Program-made: the position numbers and the translations under genes | Notes under the pieces: model-generated | What the model saw: the letters and a program-made list of their open reading frames with translations, nothing else | The model's database searches: none | What the model was told of the DNA's origin: nothing | Source of the DNA: Streptomyces chartreusis NRRL 3882 | GTDB lineage: Bacteria; Actinomycetota; Actinomycetes; Streptomycetales; Streptomycetaceae | Assembly (NCBI RefSeq): GCF_900236475.1 | Contig: NZ_LT963352.1 | Coordinates: 2,666,001 to 2,730,000 of the forward strand | Direction of reading: 5' to 3' | Length of the DNA stretch: 64,000 nt | Part shown: positions 9,490 through 19,113 of the stretch, piece after piece | How positions within the stretch are numbered: the stretch's first letter is position 1 | Layout: the number at the start of each line of letters is the position of its first letter

Positions 9490-10014
9490 TTAAGCCGACC
9501 GGTCCAGGGCGCGCAGCGACCGGTCCGTGATGGAACGGGCACCGCGGCCGATCGCGATCGTGCCGGACTGGACGAGCTCCTTGATGCCGTACGGTTCCAG
9601 CATCTTGAGCATGGCGGACAGCTTCTCGCCGGATCCGGTGGCCTCGATGGTGACGGCCTCCGGGGAGACGTCGACGGTCTTGGCGCGGAACAGCTGGACG
9701 ATCTCGACGATCTGGGAGCGCGTCTCGTTGTCGGCGCGCACCTTCACCAGGACGAGTTCGCGCTGCACCGCCTGCGACGGCTCCAGCTCGACGATCTTCA
9801 GCACGTTGACGAGCTTGTTGAGCTGCTTGGTCACCTGCTCCAGCGGCAGGTCCTCCACCCCCACGACGATGGTGATCCGGGAGATGTCGGGGTGCTCGGT
9901 GACGCCGACGGCGAGCGAGTCGATGTTGAAGCCGCGGCGGGAGAACAGCGCGGCGATCCGGGCGAGGATGCCGGGGGTGTTCTCCACCAGGACGGAGAGC
10001 GTGTGCTTGGACAT
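9490..10014 (-). CDS. ilvN: Acetolactate synthase small (regulatory) subunit
   Basis: Regulatory subunit of acetohydroxyacid synthase, 174 residues. The N-terminal ACT domain is obvious (LSVLVENTPGILARIAALFSRRGFNIDSL), the site where valine feedback binds in this family. A C-terminal ALS_ss_C domain follows, with the VKVRADNETRSQIVEIVQLF segment. It binds and activates the IlvB catalytic subunit. The gene starts 21 bases after the ilvB stop with the same orientation, so the two are cotranscribed under the leader-peptide attenuator upstream of ilvB. Confidence 0.96.
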   Translation of the reverse strand: MSKHTLSVLVENTPGILARIAALFSRRGFNIDSLAVGVTEHPDISRITIVVGVEDLPLEQVTKQLNKLVNVLKIVELEPSQAVQRELVLVKVRADNETRSQIVEIVQLFRAKTVDVSPEAVTIEATGSGEKLSAMLKMLEPYGIKELVQSGTIAIGRGARSITDRSLRALDRSA

Positions 10015-10035
10015 GATCTCTTCGGTCTCTCTCGC

Positions 10036-11883
10036 TCAGTCGTCTTCGTTGTCGCCGAAGTCGGGGCGGACGTCCCGGGCGGCCATGATCTCGTCGTTGG
10101 AGGTGCCGGCGGCGACCATCGGCCAGACCATCGCGTCCTCGTGGACGATGAAGTCGACGACGACCGGGCGGTCGTTGACCGAGTTCGCCTCTTCGATGAC
10201 CTTGTCGAGGTCGTCCGGGGACTCGCAGCGGATGGCGTAGCAGCCCATGGCCTCCGACAGCTTGACGAAGTCGGGGACGCGGGTGCCGCGGGCCTCGGGG
10301 TTGACGTCGTCCGGGCCGGAGTGCAGCACGGTGTTGGAGTACCGCTGGTTGTAGAAGAGGGTCTGCCACTGGCGGACCATCCCGAGGGCGCCGTTGTTGA
10401 TGACGGCGACCTTGATCGGGATGTTGTTCAGGGCGCAGGTGGTGAGCTCCTGGTTGGTCATCTGGAAGCAGCCGTCACCGTCGATGGCCCAGACGGCCCG
10501 CTCGGGTGCGCCGGCCTTGGCGCCCATGGCGGCCGGGACGGCGTAGCCCATCGTTCCGGCGCCGCCGGAGTTCAGCCAGGTGCCCGGCTTGTCGTACTCG
10601 ATGAAGTGGGCGGCCCACATCTGGTGCTGGCCGACGCCCGCCGCGAAGATCGTGCCCTCGGGGGCGAGCTGCCCGATGCGCTCGATGACCGCTTGCGGGG
10701 ACAGCGAGCCGTCGTCGGGCTGGTCGTAGCCGAGCGGGTAGGTCTCGCGCCAGCGGTTCAGGTCGTTCCACCACATGCCGTAGTCGCCCTGGTGGCCCTC
10801 GCTGTGCTCCTTCTGCACGGCCTGGATCAGGTCGGCGATGACCTCGCGGGCGTCACCGACGATCGGCACGTCGGCGGCGCGGTTCTTGCCGATCTCGGCC
10901 GGGTCGATGTCCGCGTGGACGATCTTGGCGAGCGGCGCGAAGCTGTCCAGCTTGCCGGTGACGCGGTCGTCGAAGCGGGCACCGAGGGCGACGATCAGGT
11001 CGGCCTTCTGGAGGGCGGTGACGGCGGCCACGGAGCCGTGCATGCCCGGCATGCCCAGGTGCTGCGGGTGGTTGTCGGGGAACGCGCCGAGCGCCATCAG
11101 GGTGGTGGTGACGGGCGCGCCGGTGAGCTCGGCGAGGACCTTCAGCTCTGCGGTGGCCTTGGCCTTGAGCACGCCGCCGCCGACGTACAGCACGGGCCGC
11201 CTGGCCTGGGTGATGAGCTTGGCGGCCTCGCGGATCTGCTTGGCGTGCGGCTTGGTGACGGGCCGGTAGCCGGGCAGGTCCATGGTGGGCGGCCAGGAGA
11301 AGGTGGTCTTCGCCTGGAGCGCGTCCTTGGCGATGTCGACCAGGACCGGGCCGGGGCGGCCGGTGGAGGCGATGTGGAACGCCTGGGCGATGATCCGCGG
11401 GATGTCCTCGGCCTTGGTGACGAGGAAGTTGTGCTTGGTGATCGGCATGGTGATGCCGACGATGTCCGCCTCCTGGAAGGCGTCCGTGCCGATCGCCTTG
11501 GACGCCACCTGGCCGGTGATCGCGACCAGCGGCACGGAGTCCATGTGCGCGTCGGCGATCGGGGTGACCAGGTTGGTGGCGCCCGGGCCCGAGGTGGCCA
11601 TGCAGACGCCGACCTTGCCGGTGGCCTGCGCGTAGCCGGTGGCGGCGTGACCGGCGCCCTGCTCGTGGCGGACCAGGACGTGGCGCACCCTGGTGGAGTC
11701 CATCAGCGGGTCGTAGGCCGGGAGGATCGCACCGCCGGGAATGCCGAATACCGTGTCGGCGCCGACCTCCTCGAGGGAACGGATGAGGGACTGCGCGCCC
11801 GTCACCTGCTCGGGGGCGGAGTGCTGTCCTCCGGATCGGGGCCGGGGCTGCGGGTGATGGGCCCCGGTGGCCTGCTCGGTCAT
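10036..11883 (-). CDS. ilvB: Acetolactate synthase large (catalytic) subunit
   Basis: Thiamine diphosphate enzyme of about 615 residues that condenses pyruvate with pyruvate or 2-oxobutyrate, the committed step for valine, leucine and isoleucine. The ThDP domain order is intact: an N-terminal domain with the catalytic-type Glu in [16 protein letters not shown], a central FAD-binding domain, and the C-terminal ThDP motif beginning [12 protein letters not shown]. Start: ATG 11883 (MTEQ) is preferred because GAGAAGAG lies about seven bases upstream; an in-frame ATG six bases earlier is too close to that site. The open frame beyond runs through the attenuator and leader and is not coding in this frame. 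Confidence 0.96.
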   Translation of the reverse strand: MTEQATGAHHPQPRPRSGGQHSAPEQVTGAQSLIRSLEEVGADTVFGIPGGAILPAYDPLMDSTRVRHVLVRHEQGAGHAATGYAQATGKVGVCMATSGPGATNLVTPIADAHMDSVPLVAITGQVASKAIGTDAFQEADIVGITMPITKHNFLVTKAEDIPRIIAQAFHIASTGRPGPVLVDIAKDALQAKTTFSWPPTMDLPGYRPVTKPHAKQIREAAKLITQARRPVLYVGGGVLKAKATAELKVLAELTGAPVTTTLMALGAFPDNHPQHLGMPGMHGSVAAVTALQKADLIVALGARFDDRVTGKLDSFAPLAKIVHADIDPAEIGKNRAADVPIVGDAREVIADLIQAVQKEHSEGHQGDYGMWWNDLNRWRETYPLGYDQPDDGSLSPQAVIERIGQLAPEGTIFAAGVGQHQMWAAHFIEYDKPGTWLNSGGAGTMGYAVPAAMGAKAGAPERAVWAIDGDGCFQMTNQELTTCALNNIPIKVAVINNGALGMVRQWQTLFYNQRYSNTVLHSGPDDVNPEARGTRVPDFVKLSEAMGCYAIRCESPDDLDKVIEEANSVNDRPVVVDFIVHEDAMVWPMVAAGTSNDEIMAARDVRPDFGDNEDD

Positions 11884-11964
11884 CGGCATTCTCTTCTCAG
11901 ATGCTGAGGGTTTTTGCGAGGTTTGTGCGGTTTTCGGCTGCTGCGCAGAGGGTGCCTGTGCAAC

Positions 11965-11998
11965 AAAAAACCCCTCGTGCCGTAAGGCAAGCGAGGGG
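11965..11998 (-). terminator. Attenuator terminator in the ilvB leader
   Basis: Read on the minus strand, CCCCTCG (from 11998) pairs with CGAGGGG (ending 11971), with an inner TGCC/GGCA stem and a small bulge. Six T residues follow at once (11970-11965). This is a textbook intrinsic terminator placed between the leader peptide (12039-12080) and ilvB, as expected for transcription attenuation. Translation stalls at Ile/Leu/Val codons would favour an alternative fold; I did not resolve the antiterminator. Confidence 0.88.
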
Positions 11999-12038
11999 AG
12001 CGCGCCGGGTGGGGTCGCTGAGCGGTCGAGGCTCAGCG

Positions 12039-12080
12039 TCAGCCGACGCGCTTTCCAAGTACGAGAATTCGGGTGCGCAT
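12039..12080 (-). CDS. ilvB leader peptide (attenuation)
   Basis: A 13-residue open frame [13 protein letters not shown] followed by TGA, too short for usual gene finders. Four of its residues in a row (5-8) are Ile-Leu-Val-Leu, the end products of the pathway encoded downstream. A ribosome site GGAGGG lies eight bases before the ATG. It is followed 40 bases later by an intrinsic terminator and then by ilvB. This is the classical arrangement in which starvation for charged Ile/Leu/Val tRNA stalls the ribosome and prevents termination. Leader peptides of this form before actinobacterial ilvB genes are known; the assignment here rests on the sequence itself. Confidence 0.88.
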   Translation of the reverse strand: MRTRILVLGKRVG

Positions 12081-12113
12081 GGCACAGACCCTCCCCCCGG
12101 CACGCACTCACTG

Positions 12114-15100
12114 TCAAGTGGGTGGGACGGGAGTCTCATTATGTGAGCAGAGGGCCGTGCCGCCTCCGATGACGGCGGACACCCCCGAGCTGTACACCCG
12201 CGAGGCACCGCCCGCGAGCGCCGGTTCGGCCGGTCCGTGCGGCATCGGATAATGGCCGGAAGCGAGCGCCCGGCGCAGCCGGTACTCGTCGAGCGGCCCG
12301 GAGAACGCCATGCCCTGCCCGTGGGTGCAGCCCATCGCGCGCAGGGCGACGACCTGCTCGGGCAGATCCACCCCCTCGGCCACGGTCTTCAGCCCGAGGT
12401 CGCCGGCGATGCGCAGCAGCCCACTGGTGATCTTGTGCAGGCGGGCGGACTCGACGACGCCCTCGACCAGACTGCGATCGAGCTTCAGCCAGTCGACGGG
12501 CAGCCGCCTGAGGGCCGTGATCGCCCCGTAGCCACTGCCGAACCCGTCGAGGGCGATCCGGACACCGACCCGCCTGAGGGCGCCCAGCCGCCGCTCCAGC
12601 TCGTCCAGGCCGGCCCTGGGGTCGGCGTCGGACAGCTCGATGATCAGCGACCCGGACGGCAGCCCGTGCCGGGTGAGCAGCGCCTCGATGGTGCCGAGCG
12701 GCATCGACCGGTCCAGCAGCCGACGGGCGCTCATCCGGACGACGACCGGCACGGACAGCCCGGTCGCATGCCGTTCGGCGGCCTGTTCGACGGCCTCCTC
12801 GATCATCCACCGGCCCAGCTCGGCCGTCTTGTCGCTGTCCTCGGCCACGCGCAGGAACTCCGCGGGGGTGAACAGCACCCCCTGCGAGGAGCGCCAGCGC
12901 GCCTGCGCGGACACCGACGCGATGCGGCCGTCCTCCAGGGACACCACCGGCTGGTGCAGCAGGGCGAACTCGCCGTCGTGCAGCGCGGCCCGCAGTCGCG
13001 TGGCCAGCTCCGCCTTCCGTACGACGTCCTGCTGCATCTGCGGCTTGTACAGCTCGACGCGTCCCTTGCCGCCGGCCTTCGCCCGGTACATCGCCAGGTC
13101 GGCGTTGCGCAGCAACTCGCCCGCGCCGAGGCCGGCCTCCGCGAAGGCGACACCGATGGAGGCGTTGACCCGGACATCGTTGCCGTCGATGACGTACGGC
13201 TGGGACAGCGTCGTCCTGAGGCGTTCGGCGAGCTCCAGTATGTGCCGCTGCCTCGCCTCGCGGTCGCGGGTGTTGTCCCCGACGATCAGGGCCGCGAACT
13301 CGTCGCCGCCCAGCCGGGAGGCGGTGTCGCCCTGCCGGACGGAGTCCTGGAGGCGGCGGGCGGCCTGGATGAGCAGCTCGTCCCCCGCCTGGTGCCCGAT
13401 CGTGTCGTTGACGGCCTTGAAGCCGTCGAGATCGATGAACAGCACGGCCGTGTTCCGCAGGGCCACGCCCCGGTCGGAGGCGCGGCGCCCCGAGAGGGCG
13501 TGCTGCACGCGCTTGGTGAACAGGGCCCGGTTGGGCAGGTCCGTGAGCGGGTCGTGCTCGGCGTTGTGCTGCAACTGGGCCTGGAGCCGCACCCTTTCGG
13601 TCACGTCCCTGCTGTTGAAGATGAGGCCGCCCTGATGGCGGTTGACGGTCGACTCGACGTTCAGCCAGCCTCCGTCACCCGAGCGGAATCGGCACTCGAT
13701 GCGCGTTGTGGGTTCCTCGACGGGATGGGCGGCGAGGAAACGCCGCACCTCGTGCACGACGCAGCCCAGGTCCTCCGGGTGGATCAGATTGGCCAGCTCC
13801 GTGCCCACCAGCTCCTCCGCCGGGCGGCCGTACACACCGGCGGCGGCCGGGGAGACGTACCTCAGGACCCCGCTGGGTGCGGCGATCATGATCACGTCGC
13901 TGGAGCCCTGCACCAGGGAGCGGAAGTGGTTCTCCTGCTGCGCCAGCTCCTGGGTGAGGGTGATGTTGTCGAGCAGCATGATGCCCTGGCGCACGACGAG
14001 CGCGAGCACGACCGTGCCGCCGGTGAGCAGGACCACGCGGTCGACGCTGCGGCCGTTGAGGACGTTGTAGAGGATCCCCAGGGTGCACACGGCCGCCGCG
14101 AGATACGGCGTGAGGGCGGCGAGGGAACCGGCGATGGGCCGGGCGGCCGGATACCGGCCGAGCTCGCCTCCGGGCAGGGGCAGAGGGGGGTGCGGGCCGC
14201 CGCGCTGCCCGGGCATGTGCTCGTGCACCACGCGCGTGCGCCCCGCCGGGCCCTGCCGGTCGGTGTCCGGCGTGCGGGGCCCGGCCCACGGGGCGTAGGC
14301 CAGGAGCAGCGAGCCGGCGAACCAGCCCGCGTCGAGCAGCTGGCCCGAGTGGTAGTCGTGGTGCATCAGCGGTGAGGTGAACAGGGCGTCGCACATCACG
14401 GTCAGCGCGAGCGCGCCGATCGCGGTGTTGACGGCGGAGCGGTTCACCGCCGACCGCCTGAAGTGCAGCGCGAGGACCATGCTGACCAGCGCGATGTCGA
14501 GCAGCGGGTAGGCCAGCGACAGCGCGGTGTGCGCCACGCCGGGCCCTTCGGACTTCGCGGCCTGGGCGAGGGCGAGGCTCCAGGCCAGGGTGAGCAGCGA
14601 GCCGCCGATCAGCCAGGCGTCCAGCCCGAGGCAGACCCAGCCGGCCTTGGTGACCGGCCGCTTGGCGAGCACGAGCAGCCCGACGATCGCGGGCGGGGCG
14701 AAGCAGAGGAAGAACAGGTCGGCGTAGCTGGGACTGGGCACGGGCTGTCCGAGGACGACCTCGTACCACCCCCAGACCAGGTTGCCCAGGGACGCCATGG
14801 CCGAGGAGAGGCCGAACAGCAGCCAGGCGGGTCGAAAGCGGGTGTGGCGGCTGCGGGCGTAGAGGAAGCACGACACGGCGGCGGTGGCCGCCGCGGCGCT
14901 CAGCCCGAAGTCGCCCATGATCAGAGCCAGTTCGCTCGAACCCCAGCCGAGCGCGGAACCGACGGCGTATCCCGCGCAGACCAGGGCGAGGACGAGTTGG
15001 AGGGCCGGGCCCGGCCGGGGGCCGGGGGCCGGTGTGCGGGGCAGCAGCGCCCCCGGGGACGGAGGCTGTGCCCGCAGCGCTCCGTCGAGCGTGGGTGCGG

Positions 15101-15119
15101 GGGTCGGCGGCGCGCTCAC
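12114..15119 (-). CDS. Membrane PAS-GGDEF protein with degenerate EAL domain
   Basis: A c-di-GMP signalling protein of about 1001 residues. The N-terminal third has roughly nine or ten membrane segments, then a PAS domain ([19 protein letters not shown] onward). A GGDEF domain follows with the intact motif at 13296-13310 and the [14 protein letters not shown] site, so diguanylate cyclase activity is plausible. The EAL domain is altered: the EAL motif reads Ser-Ala-Gln (12903-12911) and DDFGTGYSS has become DGFGSGYGA, which should abolish phosphodiesterase activity. Start: GTG 15119 has GGAGGG five bases upstream. The frame stays open to 15374 but that part is Pro/Arg-rich and lacks a good ribosome site; an ATG at 15344 is the alternative. 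From memory it matches the S. coelicolor SCO5511 position. Confidence 0.85.
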   Translation of the reverse strand: MSAPPTPAPTLDGALRAQPPSPGALLPRTPAPGPRPGPALQLVLALVCAGYAVGSALGWGSSELALIMGDFGLSAAAATAAVSCFLYARSRHTRFRPAWLLFGLSSAMASLGNLVWGWYEVVLGQPVPSPSYADLFFLCFAPPAIVGLLVLAKRPVTKAGWVCLGLDAWLIGGSLLTLAWSLALAQAAKSEGPGVAHTALSLAYPLLDIALVSMVLALHFRRSAVNRSAVNTAIGALALTVMCDALFTSPLMHHDYHSGQLLDAGWFAGSLLLAYAPWAGPRTPDTDRQGPAGRTRVVHEHMPGQRGGPHPPLPLPGGELGRYPAARPIAGSLAALTPYLAAAVCTLGILYNVLNGRSVDRVVLLTGGTVVLALVVRQGIMLLDNITLTQELAQQENHFRSLVQGSSDVIMIAAPSGVLRYVSPAAAGVYGRPAEELVGTELANLIHPEDLGCVVHEVRRFLAAHPVEEPTTRIECRFRSGDGGWLNVESTVNRHQGGLIFNSRDVTERVRLQAQLQHNAEHDPLTDLPNRALFTKRVQHALSGRRASDRGVALRNTAVLFIDLDGFKAVNDTIGHQAGDELLIQAARRLQDSVRQGDTASRLGGDEFAALIVGDNTRDREARQRHILELAERLRTTLSQPYVIDGNDVRVNASIGVAFAEAGLGAGELLRNADLAMYRAKAGGKGRVELYKPQMQQDVVRKAELATRLRAALHDGEFALLHQPVVSLEDGRIASVSAQARWRSSQGVLFTPAEFLRVAEDSDKTAELGRWMIEEAVEQAAERHATGLSVPVVVRMSARRLLDRSMPLGTIEALLTRHGLPSGSLIIELSDADPRAGLDELERRLGALRRVGVRIALDGFGSGYGAITALRRLPVDWLKLDRSLVEGVVESARLHKITSGLLRIAGDLGLKTVAEGVDLPEQVVALRAMGCTHGQGMAFSGPLDEYRLRRALASGHYPMPHGPAEPALAGGASRVYSSGVSAVIGGGTALCSHNETPVPPT

Positions 15120-15543
15120 CGGGCCCTCCCGGTCCGAGCCGCCCCCGGGTCCCCTGGGCCCCGGTGCGCCGGCTGGCCATGCCTTCCGCGGCTGCCGGGC
15201 CTGCGGCGGCGATGGCTGTGGTCGGTGCGCTGGTCGCTGTGGTGGGTGTGGTGCCCGCCGTGATCGGCGTGGTGACCGCGTCTGCCCGCGGCCGTCCGCC
15301 AGGGTCGCCGCCGGCAGCCCCGCCCCGTCGGATCGCTCGTCCATAGGCCGTGCATCGCCTGTCGCCCCCCTCACAGTCCGAAGTGTCCATCCCCGGCGCC
15401 GAACGGTCCGCGGCGCAGCCCCTGTCGGGACGATACACCAGTCTCGTCACTCAGGGACATAGGTTCTCTACTCTCCGTGACGATCAACAGATATATGAGT
15501 ACCCACCGCGCCCGAAGGATTGCGGACGGTACTCGAGTTCGGA
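15120..15543. other. Intergenic region between two minus-strand genes
   Basis: About 420 bases upstream of the GGDEF gene and downstream of the 2-hydroxyacid dehydrogenase. The half nearest the GGDEF gene is open in its frame (Pro/Arg-rich) and may be an N-terminal extension. Around 15470-15500 the sequence is unusually AT-rich for this genome (GATCAACAGATATATGAG), suggesting a promoter zone, but I see no convincing -35/-10 pair. No RNA gene was recognised. Confidence 0.4.
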
Positions 15544-16494
15544 TCAGCCGGTTGATGCACCCGTCGTAAGGATCACGTTGCGCAGCGGCTCCCGGTTCAC
15601 ATAACGGTTCAACTGGTCCACCAGGAGCCGCTTGGCGCGCGGCAGGAACGCGGAGGTGGGACCGCCGACGTGCGGGCTGATGAGTACCCCCGGCGCACGC
15701 CACAGCGGGTGTTCGCGCGGCAAGGGCTCCGGGTCGGTGACGTCGAGGGCGGCGGTGATGCGGCCGCTCTCCAGTTCCGCGAGCAGCGCCTTGGTGTCGA
15801 CGACGGGGCCGCGGGCGACGTTGACGAGGAGCGCCCCGTCCTTCATCCGGGACATGAAGTCGGCCCCGGCCAGGCCACGGGTCGCTTCGGTGAGCGGCGT
15901 GGACAGGATGACGACGTCCGCTTCCGGGAGCAGCGCGGGGAGTTCGGTGAGCGGATGCACCGGCCCGCGCGCCGTGGTGCGCTCGGAGCGCGCGACGCGC
16001 GCCACCCGCGCCACCTCGAACGGAACGAGCCGGTCCTCGATGGCCTCGCCGATCGATCCGTATCCGACGATGAGGACGTTCTTGTCGGCGAGCGCGGGCC
16101 GGAAGCCGGCGAGCCACTCCCCGCGGTCCTGCGCACGGACGAAGTCGGGGACACCACGCAGCGAGGCCAGGATCAGCGCGAGGGTGAGCTCTCCGGTGCT
16201 GGCCTCGTGCACTCCGCGCGCGTTGCACAGCCGCACCCCCGGACGCAGGTGCCGCAGCCCCGGCTCCACGTGGTCGATCCCGGCCGAGAGGGTCTGCACG
16301 ACCTGTACGTGGCTCATCTCCGGCATCGGACGCACGCAGAGCGGGCTGGGCTTCATGTAGGGGACGACATAGAAGGCGCAGTCCGCCGGGTCCGCCGGGA
16401 AGTCCTCCTCACCGTTCCAGAAGCGGTAGGCGGGGCCCCCGGGGAGTCCCTCGATCTCGTCCGGCGGGATGGGCAGCCACACATCAGCAGTCAT
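15544..16494 (-). CDS. D-2-hydroxyacid dehydrogenase
   Basis: NAD(P)-dependent 2-hydroxyacid dehydrogenase of 316 residues. The Rossmann loop is GYGSIG in the middle of the protein, the catalytic Arg lies in VNVARGPVVD, the Glu/Asp region is DVTDPEPLP, and the catalytic His is in ISPHVGG. The short length and TLSAGIDHVEPG sequence suggest a glyoxylate/hydroxypyruvate reductase-like subfamily rather than SerA, and there is no ACT domain. The substrate cannot be read from the sequence. It is divergent from the aldo/keto reductase gene, with under 80 bases between starts, which could share a regulatory region. Confidence 0.88.
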   Translation of the reverse strand: MTADVWLPIPPDEIEGLPGGPAYRFWNGEEDFPADPADCAFYVVPYMKPSPLCVRPMPEMSHVQVVQTLSAGIDHVEPGLRHLRPGVRLCNARGVHEASTGELTLALILASLRGVPDFVRAQDRGEWLAGFRPALADKNVLIVGYGSIGEAIEDRLVPFEVARVARVARSERTTARGPVHPLTELPALLPEADVVILSTPLTEATRGLAGADFMSRMKDGALLVNVARGPVVDTKALLAELESGRITAALDVTDPEPLPREHPLWRAPGVLISPHVGGPTSAFLPRAKRLLVDQLNRYVNREPLRNVILTTGASTG

Positions 16495-16571
16495 GCTCTG
16501 GAGGCTATGTCAGGAGGGTGCGACGCCAGAGGTTAGGTTGGGGTGGCCGGAACAGGGAGGGTCACGACCAG

Positions 16572-17570
16572 GTGGAGCGCAGGACGATCGGCGCGGCGGC
16601 GCTCGCGGTGGGGGCCGTCGGACTCGGGTGCATGCCGATGAGCTGGGCGTACAGCGCGTCGCGGCAGCGCGGCGACGAGTCGCTCAGGGCGGTGCACCGG
16701 GCGCTCGACCTGGGTTCGTCCCTGCTGGACACGGCCGACATGTACGGCCCCTTCACCAACGAACTCCTGGTGGGGCGGGCGTTGAAGGAGCGGCGGTCGG
16801 ACGCGTTCGTGTCGACGAAGGTCGGTCTGCTCGTGGGCGACCAGCACATCGTCGCCAACGGCCGCCCCGGGTATGTGAAACGGGCCTGCGACGCGTCGCT
16901 GCGGCGCCTCCAGACGGACGTCATAGACCTCTACCAGCTGCACCGGGCCGACCCCGAAGTGCCCGTCGAGGAGACGTGGGGCGCGATGGCGGAGCTCGTC
17001 AGGGCCGGGAAGGTCAGGGCGTTGGGCCTGTGCGCGGTGGGCGCGCGGGCCGGCCGCCGCTCGGGGGCCCGGCTGCACGACGCGACGATCCGGCAGCTGG
17101 AGCGGGTGCAGCAGGTGTTCCCGGTGAGCGCGGTGGAGGCCGAGCTGTCGGTGTGGTCGCCGGAGGCGCTCGAGACGCTGCTGCCGTGGTGCGAGACGCG
17201 GGGCATCGGGTTCCTGGCGGCGATGCCGCTCGGCAACGGCTTCCTGACCGGCCGGCTGCGGCCCGGCGCGGGCTTCGAGGCGGACGACCTCCGGGCCCGG
17301 CACCCTCGCTTCACGGCCGAGATGATGGCCGCGAACCAGCCGATCGTCGCGGGCCTGCGCCGGGTGGCCCGGCGCCACGGTGAGCACGTCACCCCCGCCC
17401 AGGTCGCCCTCGCCTGGGTCCTCGCCCAGGGCCGGCACGTGGTCCCGGTCCCCGGCACGAAGCAGGAGCGCTGGGTCACGGAGAACGCCGCCGCGGCGGC
17501 CCTGCGCCTGACGGCCGAGGATCTGCGCGAGGTGGCGGAACTGCCGCCGGCACAGGGGTCGTGGGACTGA
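16572..17570 (+). CDS. Aldo/keto reductase
   Basis: NADPH-dependent oxidoreductase with a TIM-barrel fold, about 332 residues. The catalytic tetrad is visible: Asp and Tyr in LLDTADMYG, Lys in VSTKVG, and His in LYQLHRAD. The C-terminal cofactor-binding region VPVPGTKQERWVTENA is normal. Start: GTG 16572 begins a good N-terminus (VERRTIGAAAL) with GGGAGG about 11 bases upstream, a little far; the frame is open to 16518 but that part has no ribosome site. Family members reduce aldehydes or ketones, often in detoxification; the physiological substrate is unknown. Confidence 0.88.
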   Translation: MERRTIGAAALAVGAVGLGCMPMSWAYSASRQRGDESLRAVHRALDLGSSLLDTADMYGPFTNELLVGRALKERRSDAFVSTKVGLLVGDQHIVANGRPGYVKRACDASLRRLQTDVIDLYQLHRADPEVPVEETWGAMAELVRAGKVRALGLCAVGARAGRRSGARLHDATIRQLERVQQVFPVSAVEAELSVWSPEALETLLPWCETRGIGFLAAMPLGNGFLTGRLRPGAGFEADDLRARHPRFTAEMMAANQPIVAGLRRVARRHGEHVTPAQVALAWVLAQGRHVVPVPGTKQERWVTENAAAAALRLTAEDLREVAELPPAQGSWD

Positions 17571-17695
17571 GCCCCGTCCCGCGCCGGGGGCGTTTCGGGC
17601 AAACCCCGTGTTCGCGGCTGCGCGTTCCGTGATCGGGAACTTGCGAGGCGCGGGCGGTGTATGACAGGGAGAAGACCTGCCCCGTCGAAGGGACC

Positions 17696-18868
17696 ATGAT
17701 CGTGCAACGTCGAGCCGTGCCGACCGTGTTGGCCGCCGCCGCGCTCCTGCTGACGGCCGGCTGCTCCTCCGACGGCGGAGGAGCGTCCGGCACGGACAAG
17801 AGCGCCTCCCCGAGCAGTAGCGCACCGGGGTCGTCCGCACCGACGGGACAGGCCGGGCAGGAGACACCGCCCGCCAAGGGCTCGGTGAAGGTGGTGCGGA
17901 CCGTCGCCGAGGGCCTGGACTCCCCCTGGGGCCTCGCCCCGCTGCCGGGCGGCGGCCTGCTCGTCTCCTCGCGGGACGACGGGACGATCGTCCGGGTCGA
18001 CGAGAAGACCGGCAGGAAGACCGAGCTGGGCGAGGTGCCGGGCGTATCGGCCGCCGGTGAGGGCGGCCTGCTCGGCATCGCCCTGTCGCCCGACTACGCC
18101 TCGGACCACATGGTCTACGCATACTTCACCTCGGCCTCCGACAACCGCATCGTCCGCATGCTGTACGACGAGAAGAAGCCCTCCGGCGAGCAGCTCGGCG
18201 CTCCCGACACGGTCTTCAAGGGCATCCCCAAGGGCTTCATCCACAACGGCGGCCGGATCGAGTTCGGCCCGGACAAGATGCTGTACGTCGGCACGGGCGA
18301 GAGCGGTGACACGGGCCTGTCCCAGGACAAGGACTCCGTGGGCGGCAAGATCCTGCGGCTGACCCCGGAGGGCGAGCCGGCGCCGGGCAACCCGTTCCGG
18401 AACTCGCCGGTGTACTCGTACGGCCACCGCAATGTGCAGGGCCTCGCCTGGGACGCCAAGCAGCGCCTGTTCGCCTCGGAGTTCGGCCAGGACACCTGGG
18501 ACGAGCTCAACGCGATCAAGCCCGGCGACAACTACGGCTGGCCGGAGGCCGAGGGCAGGTCCGACGACTCCGGGTTCCACAACCCGGTCGAGCAGTGGAC
18601 CACGGCCGAGGCCTCGCCCAGCGGCATCGCCTACGCCGAGGGGTCGGTCTGGATGGCGGGCCTGCGCGGCAAGCGGCTGTGGCGCATCCCGCTGAACGGC
18701 ACCGAGGCCTCTGCCGAACCGCAGGCGTTCCTGGAGGGCGAGTACGGCCGGCTGCGCACGGTGGTCCCGGCCGGCGGCGACCGGCTGTGGCTGGTGACCA
18801 GCAACACGGACGGCCGGGGCAGTCCGAAGGACGGGGACGACCGGATCCTGGAACTGCGGGTGACCTGA
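17696..18868 (+). CDS. Secreted glucose/sorbosone dehydrogenase-type lipoprotein
   Basis: A lipoprotein of about 390 residues. The signal peptide (VPTVLAAAALLLTAGC) ends in a lipobox with Cys about 22 residues in, followed by a Ser/Gly/Pro-rich linker. The rest is a six-bladed beta-propeller of the soluble aldose sugar (PQQ-dependent) dehydrogenase family, with GLDSPWGLAPLPGGGLLVSS, GEGGLLGIALSPDY and FIHNGGRIEFGPD. It would oxidise sugars outside the membrane if PQQ is bound. ATG 17696 is chosen; a GTG six bases later has slightly better spacing from AAGGGA. Cofactor and substrate are inferred from the family. Confidence 0.85.
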   Translation: MIVQRRAVPTVLAAAALLLTAGCSSDGGGASGTDKSASPSSSAPGSSAPTGQAGQETPPAKGSVKVVRTVAEGLDSPWGLAPLPGGGLLVSSRDDGTIVRVDEKTGRKTELGEVPGVSAAGEGGLLGIALSPDYASDHMVYAYFTSASDNRIVRMLYDEKKPSGEQLGAPDTVFKGIPKGFIHNGGRIEFGPDKMLYVGTGESGDTGLSQDKDSVGGKILRLTPEGEPAPGNPFRNSPVYSYGHRNVQGLAWDAKQRLFASEFGQDTWDELNAIKPGDNYGWPEAEGRSDDSGFHNPVEQWTTAEASPSGIAYAEGSVWMAGLRGKRLWRIPLNGTEASAEPQAFLEGEYGRLRTVVPAGGDRLWLVTSNTDGRGSPKDGDDRILELRVT

Positions 18869-18875
18869 CCCGGGC

Positions 18876-19064
18876 TCACTCCTCGGGGTCTTCGGCCTCC
18901 GGCTCCCGTGGCGGGCGTACGACGACCTTCCCGGACGAGAGGTCTATCGGCCCGCGTCCGGGATCGCCGTCCCCGGTGTCCTGCCGGGTCAGCTCCAGGC
19001 GGTTCTGTTCGTCACGGGTGTGTTTGCGGCCGGGTGCGAACAGTTCCTCGAACATGTTGAACAC
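18876..19064 (-). CDS. Small conserved hypothetical protein (DUF6191-like)
   Basis: A 62-residue soluble acidic protein beginning MFNMFEELFAPGRKHT and containing the segment GDPGRGPIDLSSGKVVVR. I recall small Streptomyces proteins of this pattern being grouped as DUF6191, but this is from memory. No membrane segment or catalytic motif is visible. It lies tail to tail with the sugar dehydrogenase gene (7 bases apart) and downstream of the LAL regulator stop on the far side. Function unknown. Confidence 0.7.
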   Translation of the reverse strand: MFNMFEELFAPGRKHTRDEQNRLELTRQDTGDGDPGRGPIDLSSGKVVVRPPREPEAEDPEE

Positions 19065-19113
19065 GGAGCCTCCCAGGGCCGCGAGTCCCCCGACGTCCTT
19101 TACAGCGTATACC

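Noticed and set aside
12112..12117. TTGACA (minus strand) overlapping the GGDEF stop, considered as a -35 box for the ilv leader.
   Set aside because: No -10 box is found 15-20 bases downstream; that stretch is the GGAGGG ribosome site of the leader peptide.
15116..15355. A short minus-strand frame rich in histidine (HHADHGGHHTHHSD-like).
   Set aside because: Low complexity, no ribosome site, and explained by repeated CAC/ACC codons in an alternative frame of the region upstream of the GGDEF start.
13675..15450. A long minus-strand open frame (591 codons) overlapping the GGDEF gene, with an Ala/Thr-rich stretch and high GC at third positions near 15119-15300.
   Set aside because: It shares no domain with a known family, overlaps the convincing GGDEF domains in another frame, and high-GC genomes give such frames by chance. 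The local composition may only mean the GGDEF start region is not coding.
17571..17695. GGAAC followed about 17 bases later by TGTA, considered as an ECF sigma-factor promoter for the sugar dehydrogenase.
   Set aside because: The match is to a loose pattern that occurs by chance in GC-rich DNA and I cannot test its frequency here.
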